Source: Hirundichthys speculiger (Eukaryota; Chordata; Actinopteri; Beloniformes; Exocoetidae). From it: DNA of 64,000 nucleotides. The notes under the pieces were generated by a model. That model was not told the origin of the DNA and did not search any database. It saw nothing but the letters and a program-made list of their open reading frames with translations. Positions within the stretch are counted from its first letter, which is position 1. Every line of letters starts with the position of its first letter. The translations under genes were made by a program, and so were the position numbers. The stretch spans positions 485,247 through 549,246 of the forward strand of contig JAGFBZ010001146.1 of assembly GCA_018398805.1 (NCBI GenBank), written 5' to 3'. Positions 55,128 to 64,000 of the stretch are shown here, piece by piece.

Positions 55128-57514
55128 ATACACCCTAAGTCAAAATGGTTGTAGATAGATCAATACATAGATGCTATACTTTAACCTTTTATGTAGATAC
55201 CATATCTTTACCTTTACTCTATCTAACTTCATTTACTGGTATTGTATCAAAACTTGACAAAAATAAGAAAACCGTTTCAGTTACATGACACCTGTGGTCT
55301 TCATTTTGATCATTTTTGGATCACTCAGGCTACACTCTCGAGACGTCTGATATGAACATGTATACTGAATGAAAGCAACACAGGCATCTCCAGTGTCCTC
55401 ACAGAGAGGACCAGGGGAGACACAGCTGTTTGTGCTGCCATGCCAATGCATGGGCCAAAAGTGAATCAACAAGTTCAGCCAAGAAAATGAAGATACAAAT
55501 TTGACAACAATACATTTCTTCTCCCTCTGTCTGTGATCTAGCCTAGATAACATCATCTCATTATAGTTCTTTCTTTTGCCAATGGCTATTGCACTAATTT
55601 CTCATAAGTGCCTGCTGTCACTCAAAATGTGTGTGCCCTACAAACCTTATTATAGAATGAAATCATGATGGTACTATTACAAAACTAGTCTTACACACAT
55701 ACACACACAAAAGCAATCTGGTTTTCATTTCATTAAAGTATGAACGCACACTTCACATTTGAACATTTCTTTGCTTTTAATCTTATTCATTTCCAACGTG
55801 GGCCACAAAAACAGTTATTTTCCAAGTAGCAAAACCCATGTAACTGAAAATGTCCTCTCTGATCACTGCCACTGATATTGATTTTTTGTTCACTGCTGTC
55901 CTCACTGACCTCTCAGGATTTGGTTTCAGGTTCAGGGCTGCGTCAAGTACTGACAAGGTTATCTCTGAAGATAAGCAAAGTACAAAAACTCAAAACTCAT
56001 GATAAGAACAACCAACATACTTGTACCCAGCTGTACTTTTACTTTAAATAAACCGGAAGGCATTTCCTTTAACTTTATTTACCTTTTCCAAACTGATTGA
56101 TCTTTCCATCTCCAACTTGCATGACCTTGTCTGTTCAACCCAAACATGGTTATGCCGTCAGCACAAGGAATTTGTGTCAAGTGACACTTGCATGAACAGA
56201 GCCAAAGGTCACATCAGACTGAAAATATTTCCACATATTTTGTTTCTTTTGATTTGAATGATTTTTACCCCCAGGCCATGCTAGTGGAGTGTACATTTTT
56301 CTTCTCTTCGCAACATTTCTGAGAAAAACTTGCATTGACAATTCCTGAGAAACTCTCGTGATGATGACAAAAAATATCAACAACAAAATGAATCCAGTAA
56401 AAAATAGAAACCCTTGTAATTAGCTCTATAAAGCCTCCAGAAATATGAAACAAAGTCAGCCAGTGTTGCATTTACTAACACATTTAGACAAGAGGAAATG
56501 AGGTATCCTGCACAAATGCCTGCATATGTTACATCATGTCTTAATGAGTCAAACAGAATTTTGATTTTGCACTGATATCTCTGAAGAACTTTTCCAAGTT
56601 TTGCAATACTAAGAGACCATTGAGAGTATAATGGAATTAATCTTGTGAATGATTCTCCTCCTAATACTCTTCAGTAAAAAGTTATCGTCAGTGTTTCTTA
56701 TTTCAGTTTCCTTACCCCTTTTCTCTTTTCTTTTTTTTAAACAGTTAAGTCAAAAATACGTACTGAATACCTATTTGTTGACTTTGACATCAAAATCTCT
56801 AATAACCTTGACAATTGTTAGACTTGTTTCAGTATCAATCCACTCACAAATCAATTAATAATGCAATTCCAAAATACATAGGACACTGTGTAAAATGTAA
56901 GTAAAGGATGCTGTGTTTTACAAATATCAGAAACTCGTATTTGGTTCCCAACAGAACGCAGAAAACATCTAATGTTAAAAATGAGACACTCACTTTGATA
57001 TTATGGCCTAAACTTGACTGTAAAACAAATTAGGGCATGGGCTACAAAAGGCTGGAGAAGTGAGTGATTGTAAAGTAGCGAGTTGTACAAATCATTCATT
57101 GTTATTTTCAAGCTTCAAACAAACACGGTGTACTACTGCTATGCATGAGGAGTGGTATCACATACAAGCAAAGAAGCTACACATCTATCCCTTTATAGCT
57201 GGCATGATATGGGTAAATGGGCCGAAAGATCTCTCTCTGCAGAGAAGATGAAAGACACTTCAATATTCAACATGAGGGGATGGATAAGACGGAACAATGT
57301 CAACATGCTGAACCTCATGAAAAATTCCAGGCAGTGTTTATTTAGATGAGGAGAGGATCAGCGCTAATGGCTACACAAATGGAGATTATGTCTACTTTGC
57401 CTGGAATAACTGGGGGAAGCAACAAGCACAGGGAAAAGACTGGAAAGACACAGATCGGTACTTGGGTAGTCTCTGTTAAGTTAATTGGCAACAGGTCAGT
57501 GAAACCTTAGAACT
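55128..57514. other. Non-coding stretch, nothing identified
   Basis: AT-rich, with frames up to 91 codons but without domains. No transposon end is recognised. Confidence 0.4.
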
Positions 57515-58330
57515 GCTGCCATCTTCTCTGGAATAAAGTACATTTTAAATCGACTGACTGAAAATGAAAAATACTATTCTGAAATCAAAATTTGAAATTC
57601 ATTTTTGAAATCATGGTTACAATTTCCTTCTGAGTAAAGAGAAGAGGAACAATCACTCCTGTTATCAGCACTCTGTTTAAAAGCTGATATTTCTGATGCC
57701 ATCGGGTACAATCGTGCCTATGGAATGGACAGCTTGTACATCTGGAAAGACACTTTCAGCAAGACAATGCAAACCCACATAATGCCTCCATTACAATCGT
57801 AGAATAGGAGTCTGGGTGCTGAACTGGCCGGTGTGCAATGCAGTCCTTTCACCAGTTCATGATGTACCAATTACAATAAAGGAGATGGCAGTTTAATCCT
57901 ATTGCAAACAAGAAAGGGACAACATTCCTCTCCCAAAAACGAGAGCAGCTGGCTTCCTGAGTTACCAGACATACATGGACTGTTGTTAAAAGAAGAGGAG
58001 ATGCTGCATAGTAGCAAACATCACCCTTTCCCCAAGTTTTTACAGATGGTTAGAGATGTTACTATTTTCTGCCCCTTGAGATGGGAAATGTATTCATTTT
58101 AAACACTTTTTCTACTTTTTATTGTAGATTGGATAAGACTTTATGAGATCTGCAAATGATTACATTCTGTTTTTAATTAGATTTTGGACTTTCCTTTTTG
58201 GATTAGATTTTGGATTTCCTTACCTTTTTTTGGATTTGGGGATTTAATTTGTATCCACACCTTCAACAACCCTTTGTTTGGTCCAGTCTAACATTGAATG
58301 ATGCCATTATTTTTGGACAAAAAAAGAAGA
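57515..58330 (+). pseudogene. Tc1-like transposase remnant, catalytic half
   Basis: Nucleotide words follow the catalytic half of the Tc1-like family also seen at 19400. Examples are TCAAAATTTGAAATTC near the first Asp, GTGCCTATGGAATGGACAGC, TTTCAGCAAGACAATGCAAA (the QQDNA second-Asp region, 57757-57776), GTGCTGAACTGGCC and GACAACATTCCTCTCCCAAA. GTTGTTAAAAGAAGAGGAGA comes next, and then the family tail (TTATGAGATCTGCAAATGAT, CATTCTGTTTTTAAT). Frames are broken repeatedly and a section after GTCCTTTCACCA is missing, including the third catalytic residue region. Inactive. Confidence 0.7.
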
Positions 58331-59059
58331 AGAAATAAAAAACATTTTTACTGCATACTAGTCTTAAACAGTGTACCAATATTTGCTTTTAACTGAATAA
58401 AGGTTTGATGAGAACTGGGATGTCACGTCAGTTATATGTACATTGTGTATTTCTCTCAAACACTAAAACACACTATTTGTTTATAAGTGCCATGAGGATT
58501 GGCAGCATTTGTGTATCACAGTGACATTTCCTCTATTCTTCTATTCCGCCTTTTGTATAATTTGTGACAGTGAGATAAAAATGAAAAATCAAACAAACAC
58601 ATAATGTAACAGATCATGAACTCTGTCTATTGTTTTTTTTGGGCTCCGATGCTCTCACTGACATTACCTGCAATATTTTATTTTCATAGATACTCACTGT
58701 GAGTAATAGTGTGTGAGATTTTGCTTTCCTTTCCCTTTGTGGCTGTTTGATGTAAAACAATAATGATGGAACCGATAGCCCCTCTGTGAAAGCATTTACT
58801 TTACACATATAAGCTAGCAGCATTTCCAGGTGAAAGCCTTTTGATATATTTAAAGTGGTTCATTTTATGCTCACTGAAGTCAGCTCAGATCCTGAAAAAT
58901 GTGACCAGGACACGATCACTGTCTCCCTTCGTGTAAAGTTGTAGATCTTGAATAGAAACCATTGTGAATAACCACTACTAGTGCCACTGAAGTCTTTATG
59001 GCTTGAGCCTTAGTAACTTTCACCACTGCTTTTTGTCAGTACTCACGCCATGGCAGAAA
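58331..59059. other. Non-coding stretch
   Basis: Nothing recognised apart from short A-rich patches. Confidence 0.35.
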
Positions 59060-59345
59060 GTCTTTGTTTTGTGTCAAGTTGGCATCTCTCCCTGTCTCTA
59101 GTGTTTCCTGTTTTACTTTGAAGGTCTGTCTTGTCTTTGTTACATTTTGTTTTTCTTCCTCCTCCTTCTCACCCTGATTGTTTGCACCTGCCTCTTGGTG
59201 TCCCTCTGTGCTTCTAAGTCTTATCATTCCCCTTTTCATTTGCTGGTCCATACTGTTTGCATGCCTGTCTATATACCTACGTGTCATGATCTATTTTGTC
59301 CTGATTGTCATCCTGCTTTTGCCTTGTCTTCCACCCTGGTTACTG
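59060..59345 (+). repeat. Interspersed repeat (TTTCCTGTTTTACTTTGAAG family)
   Basis: GTGTTTCCTGTTTTACTTTG, ACCCTGATTGTTTGCACCTG and GTGTCATGATCTATTTTGTC match a common fish repeat, present reversed at 25195-25640. The long frames on both strands here are not genes. Confidence 0.5.
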
Positions 59346-59600
59346 GATTTAAAGGTATGGTTGGAGATCTTTTTTTGCAGCATTTTTTACAATATTGCCT
59401 GAAGACCTTTTCACATTCCCATTGCACCCACTGGAATAGAATGTTTGCAAAAAAAAAACAAAAAAAAAAACCTTTTGGTCCAGTCTAGAGGGTGTAATCA
59501 GAGGAAAACTCTGACCAGTCAATGTACTGATCATCTTTACATTTATTGACTGCCTAATACATCAATCAAATATCAATGCACTCCCACCCACACACCGCTC
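59346..59600. other. Spacer with A runs
   Basis: A-rich tracts at about 59450-59472. No gene. Confidence 0.4.
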
Positions 59601-59695
59601 CCTCCCTCAGCTCTGGCAATCAGGTGAGCAGACACAGCGTTGCTATTTGAAAGCCAGAAATCAAGTTAGCTCGCACAGATCATTTTGTTGCAACA

Positions 59696-59895
59696 ATGGC
59701 AGAGAAGAAGACGTCAACTGGCAGCAAAATCAAAGGGAAAACTGTTGTTGAAAAAGCAACAGCCATGCAGAAGCTAACCGAAGAACGAAACAGAACAAGA
59801 GTGGTTATCGGTACGGCTTTCCAGCGCTGGCGCCAGCTAAAAAATGAAAAGGGGTTCCAGACCGATGCCAAGGTGGCCCAGTTTCTACTGGATAG
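59696..59895 (+). CDS. Lone first coding exon (RWRQLKNEKGF-type)
   Basis: An ATG in good context (CAACAATGG) opens a frame of 66 codons that ends in a consensus splice donor, GATAG|GTAAGA (the exon ends at 59895, phase 2). The protein begins MAEKKTSTGSKIKGKTVV, is rich in Lys, and has RTRVVIGTAFQRWRQLKNEK followed by GFQTDAKVAQFLLDR. I recall similar RVNIG-F-RWR-L-KGF-TDAEVA-FLLDR segments in the first exons of uncharacterised fish proteins, often multi-copy, and assign no function. No second exon was found in the 4.1 kb that follow, so it is either the start of a gene with long introns or an orphan exon. Confidence 0.5.
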
Positions 59896-59899
59896 GTAA

Positions 59900-60080
59900 G
59901 ATGATGCCGTTCTGATTATATAATATTTCAGCATACTGATCGGTTACAGGTATTGGAGGCCTTTTCACCCAGTCAGTGAGAGAACGAAAGATGACTAAAT
60001 TATTGTCCATTGAGAGACATGACGAACATATTCCAGCATGTTTTGCTAGGCTACCAACTCTGTCAACTAGACTACAGTAC
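59900..60080. other. Intron-like sequence after the lone exon
   Basis: Sequence following the splice donor, before the MITE. No coding potential. Confidence 0.35.
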
Positions 60081-60082
60081 TA

Positions 60083-60447
60083 CAGTCATGGAAAAAATTA
60101 TTAGACCACCATTTTTTCTTCACTATCTTGTTCATTTTAATACCTGGTACCACTAAACGTCATCATGTGACTAAAACAGACAGAAAAGAAAACACTGAAT
60201 GCATAAAAGCAGTGTTTTTGGCAGTACAACGCCATAGCTATTGATGTAAAAACTTAAGTGATTTAGGTTATAATCAAGAAAACCATGGAAAATGGTAAGA
60301 TATCAGCTCTTAAATAAAACTTATGAGCAATCTTTGAGGTTATTGTTATGTTTGTCCAACCAAATGTATCTTTAGTTGTACCAGGCATTAAAATGAACAA
60401 GAAACCGAAGAAAACAAGGGTGGTCTAATAATTTTTCTCCATGACTG
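60083..60447. mobile_element. 365-bp Tc1/mariner-type MITE, both ends intact
   Basis: The left end CAGTCATGGAAAAAATTATT pairs with the right end AATAATTTTTCTCCATGACTG, extending inward through AGACCACC and GGTGGTCT. TA dinucleotides flank it at 60081-60082 and 60448-60449. The ends are almost perfect (one indel or substitution region near the A run). There is no reading frame. The family is recognised as a widespread fish MITE. Confidence 0.85.
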
Positions 60448-60449
60448 TA

Positions 60450-60859
60450 TGTGTGACACCGTTAGGTAGGCTGTTGTTATCCTTGAGGGTAGCTTTCCCA
60501 ATATCGTTGAATGCTATATGTTTTGTTAACTATAAGCTTCATGCACAAACCGATAAAAGTCGTGAATCGTGTGAAGGCATGGTTTTGAGGGGTGGGCTGA
60601 AGAGGAGGAGGTAGAGCCTTTGGGAGGAGGGAGGGTGTGTTTATTTTCAAAATCTCACTTGAGTTGGATTGCTGGAACCATTTTTTTAACCATACCTCTA
60701 AGTTAAGTTTGATTTTGCTTTTGCCAATAAATGCTGTTTTTTGAACTCCTGCATTTTAAGGTCCTCCATTCAACAAACTGCAAATCATGTCAGTAGAGAT
60801 TATTTACCAACTGAAATGATATTGCATTGAGGCACATCACCAGTCTCATAGAAAATGAC
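60450..60859. other. Non-coding stretch
   Basis: Nothing recognised. Confidence 0.35.
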
Positions 60860-61180
60860 AAAAGTATTACATGTGAAATATCTTTTCAATGGTCTCTTTC
60901 ATGCAGATCAATGTGAGACTGGTGTGCCTCAGTGTCCATATCACCCCATCAGAGCACCTTGGTTCCAGGCTGCAGACTTACCAGTGGTTAATGGTGTTTT
61001 CAGAAGTAAAAAAGGAAACAAAGCTTTGTTATCAGGCACCTCTCCTGTGGAGTAAGCTCCCAGTTAGTGTTCAGGTGCCAGACATCCACTTTACCTCTAA
61101 GATTAGGCTTAACTTTTCTTTTCCGTAAAACCTGATACTTGGGCTGGCTCAGATGACCTTGATGGTACAGAGATATTCAC
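60860..61180 (+). pseudogene. LINE C-terminal scrap
   Basis: Frames in order read RLQTYQWLMVFSEVKKETKL, then CYQAPLLWSKLPVSVQVPD and SKIRLNFSF, matching the last part of a fish non-LTR retrotransposon reading frame (usual form: APLLWN-LP-SV then FKS-LKT-LF). GGGCTGGCTCAGATGACCTT, a typical 3' UTR phrase, follows. Confidence 0.6.
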
Positions 61181-62341
61181 TGAATGTGATAAAGTGTTCC
61201 TGGGTTATCCTACCTTTGAACCACTGATGCTCAGGGTTCCTCTTCAGCAGTACAGAACAACACACTCAAGATGAATACAGTCAGATCTGATTTATTGTTG
61301 TCTAACAATGCCACTATTGGAGCAGCAGTACTGGTTGCTGATATGTCCCAGTATGCTACTCCTACATAAAGAGACATGATTAGAAATCCAGAGCAGCTGT
61401 GCTGCGCTGTCCCTCTTTGGCACTGTTCCCTGAGCCACAGCTCCACATCTCCCTCTACAGCTGAGCAGAAATCCCATCCCACCACGACGTTTAGTTTGTT
61501 AGTTAAAATACAGGAGTACCACAAGGAAGAAAAAGGATCAGTAAATATGTTTATTGAGTGGGAATGTACGCCGCTCAGTGAATCTATTGCTTTCAAAGCA
61601 CTACATTCAAACCAAACTTGAAGACACTCGTAGCTCCAAGAGTGAATAACTTTATAGCAGCTAAGATGCATAAAGCAAAGCAAATGACACGAATGAGAAC
61701 GGAAGTAAAGAAGTTGATCCGATGTGTAGATTGTTGGAGCAAAAGAGAATTAACAGCATCTTTGTATGCAAAACTATCATGCCTCGTGTCACAAAAAAGT
61801 AACACTAAAACTAATAAAAATGTCATTAAAACACAGCATTCTTAAAACATAAAAAATCCAAAGTGTTTATAACCTTGGCTGACATCTGCTCAGTCTCCTG
61901 GCAGTGCAGGAGGACAAACTGAAAACTTTGCTGGCTGGTCATAATAAAAGGTCTGCTTGGGATCAATAGGACTGCCAAGAGGAAAGCAATCAAATCCACC
62001 ATGGAGGCAGTGGGGAGGGCTTCATGATGGCTCCTCAGGAGGGGTTACCCATTTCTAATGGTCCGTGGAGCTAATTTTATTCCATTTTTAAATTTTATCA
62101 GTCATTTTTAAAATATTTTAACAGTCATTTTTACTCTTAGACTGGACAACAATGCCTTGTAGGGAGTGCGTTGAACTCCATAAAGTACACAAGATGAGCT
62201 GCAGATGGACATATTGCTATCTACTGCCTTGATGTGGAACCCAGTCAGTTAAATATTTCCTCATTTACTGCAGCCCTTAAAATGCTTTCTGTGCACAATT
62301 CCTTGAGATAACATTTTTTTGTGAATTAATGTTATACAGGT
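61181..62341. other. Non-coding stretch, nothing identified
   Basis: Overlapping frames on both strands around 61231-61845 lack domains and splice structure, and are not supported as genes. Confidence 0.4.
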
Positions 62342-62500
62342 GAATTGAGGGCAGCACGGTGGCTTGGTGGTCAGCACTGTTGCCTCCCAGCAAGAAGGTT
62401 CCTGGTTTGAACCTCAGCAGGTAACTTTCTGTGTGGAGTTTGCATGTTCTTCCCATGCTTGTGTGGGTTTCCTCCAGGTACTCCGGCTTGGTGACACAGT
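62342..62500 (+). repeat. tRNA-like headed interspersed repeat
   Basis: GGGCAGCACGGTGGCTTGGT (A-box-like TGGCTTGGTGG), then GGTTTGAACCTC (B-box-like), CTTTCTGTGTGGAGTTTGCA and GTGGGTTTCCTCCAGGTAC form a very common fish repeat. The copy ends early, in GGCTTGGTGACACAGTGAAT. Confidence 0.75.
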
Positions 62501-62689
62501 GAATGCAATAATTAGCAACCACTTCTTAAGTAACTGATTTAGCAAAAACAGTACATTGAATGGTTGTTTTTTTTTCTGCCTGTCTGAACTGGAGTTTGAT
62601 GTTGTGTGATGACAGATTCTTGTTTCAAAGGAATTCTTCCTAACAGAGGATGTCACACACAGACACCGTGAGGAACAGATAGTGCCAGT
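62501..62689. other. Spacer
   Basis: No feature recognised. Confidence 0.3.
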
Positions 62690-63010
62690 TCTTCCCTCCT
62701 CGTCCATTTAAAGTTTGAGGAGAATGGCTGCCTGCAATCATGAGTGACACTGCTTAATGCCATTTATTCCACTCCCCAGCACCATCTCATTAAAATCTCT
62801 GTTCAGAGAGAGGCATGTCCTGTCTGGATTAGAGACGCTTTAGTTAGCACACTTTGTGTGCAAGTTGCTGACGCACTGGGCTACACATATTGCTCACATG
62901 TGCACATCTGTTCCTACATAATTACTGTAGAGCATTTGCATATGAATATATACACTAACCAGAGGAGGTATTTCCCAGGTGCATGAGTGCAATTACATTA
63001 GTGGATGCTG
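62690..63010. other. Candidate conserved non-coding element
   Basis: Non-repetitive sequence with an octamer-like ATTTGCATATGAAT (62933-62946), CATAATTACTGTAG and CCTGTCTGGATTAGAG (a GGATTA-type homeodomain site). Regulatory function is only inferred from composition. Confidence 0.25.
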
Positions 63011-64000
63011 ATTTATTTTTTTTTATCATGTGCAAAAGTCACACAAACAAGAGGAGTAAAAGCCACTGAGTGTGTTGTATATGTTCAGTACACCAGTGCA
63101 TACACTAGTGATTGTTAATGAATTATAAGAACAGCGAGAAACTTTACATTTCCAAACACTATCAACCAGACTTTACACATATGATTGTGCTCTATATGTA
63201 TTTCCTATTTTGGTGTTTGAGGAAATCTGAAAGTGGGGGTTCATTTGGCGGCATATGTGTCTGCCAGTTCAGTAAAAGTGGCAAATTATTCGACTTTCAA
63301 AAGCTTTCATTTTAAAGAAAAAGTGTTTGTAGACATTAAAGTGCAGACAATTGGCTAGTGTCAACGAAAAGACTGCACGTTGACTTTAACAAGGTACGAT
63401 CTGGACTAAACACCATCAGCTCTGAATATAGCCATGAATATAGCATGTGCAAAATGGAATGACAATACTGCATATCAGTATTGCTTTTATTACATTTAGC
63501 TATGCTTGTACTTCTGTTTTCATTGTTATAGCATGACTTGTGAGCCATGAGAAGAATTGGAAAATACTTCTGTTCTAGGTTCCCCTCCCAAGACTGCTGT
63601 TAACCACAAACACTGTGCATTTTCCAGTTTGAAACGCAGAAGGGGGAATGCAGAGAAAGAAAATACCCCCATACGGAGATGTTTAAAATGCAGTTAACAT
63701 CATCCCAGCCAAGAGATAGACTGATATGTAATAAACATGACGGTTTAAAACATATACCCTCATCCACATTCAGTCTGCTTCTGTCTCTGAGATTCCACAT
63801 TTTAATGGTTAATAAGCACTGTGGGACTTGCTAAATGGCTGTTACCATTATGGTCACTGAGGTCATGACATTTTTTTTTTTTGATCAAATGATTTCAATT
63901 AATTAATCGCTTACAATTTCCTCATGTAGACTCTTTTTATGTTAGATATGGATCCCGTGCAGTGCTACTCATCTGCAAAGAAATTTCATCCATGACACAA
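63011..64000. other. Non-coding stretch to window end
   Basis: AT-rich, with a T run near 63871-63882. No gene or repeat terminus recognised. Confidence 0.4.

Noticed and set aside
59036..59488. Overlapping frames of 60-113 codons on both strands
   Set aside because: They lie in a common interspersed repeat and an A-rich tract, with no coding signature.
61231..61845. Opposed frames including a 150-codon minus frame
   Set aside because: No domain, no splice structure and no supporting start context. Mutually overlapping frames in both directions suggest chance.

Overview
The window looks like intergenic or intronic DNA from a ray-finned (teleost) fish. The evidence is the repeat content: several Tc1-like transposon families, hAT, piggyBac and PIF/Harbinger DNA elements, Rex1-like and L2-like non-LTR retrotransposons, tRNA-derived SINEs, MITEs, many microsatellites, an AT-rich background and no long uninterrupted host exons. 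There is no bacterial or organellar gene, and I see no convincing exon of a conventional single-copy vertebrate gene.

Layout. 0-9 kb: a broken hAT transposase (570-2040), then a catalytic-core-deleted piggyBac whose 3' part is split by a 1,338-bp element with perfect 8-bp target-site duplications and a THAP-type exon remnant. 11.5-13.3 kb: a dead minus-strand Tc1-like element carrying a LINE 3' end inside it. 15.9-17.8 kb: a complete-looking three-exon Myb/SANT-like gene of PIF/Harbinger type (343 codons, strong Kozak start, GT-AG introns, poly(A) signal just after the stop); it is the most intact coding unit in the window. 17.9-22 kb: hAT remnant, three Tc1-like copies of different families, a SINE nested in one of them, and a perfect hairpin. 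22-24.9 kb: an unassigned C/T-rich region and a dead Rex1-like LINE. 26.3-31.2 kb: LINE scraps and several short inverted-repeat elements. 34-37.7 kb: a decayed gag-only LTR retroelement on the minus strand, with an unusual ~83-bp tandem array in its leader. 38.6-39.4 kb: the second copy of a 175-bp hAT MITE and a BED-finger remnant. 46.8-49.3 kb: LINE remnants and a MITE. 51.3-55.1 kb: an L2-like LINE split by a 2,160-bp hAT element that still carries a spliceable 42-codon reading frame. 57.5-60.5 kb: another Tc1-like copy, a lone coding first exon, and an intact 365-bp MITE.

The features do not form a pathway; they are layers of insertion. Several nestings are clean enough to order in time (hAT into LINE, THAP element into piggyBac, SINE into Tc1, LINE into Tc1). 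Non-repetitive stretches at about 15.2-15.6, 45.4-46.1 and 62.7-63.0 kb have a composition like conserved non-coding elements, which would fit a gene desert near a developmental gene, but that is inference.
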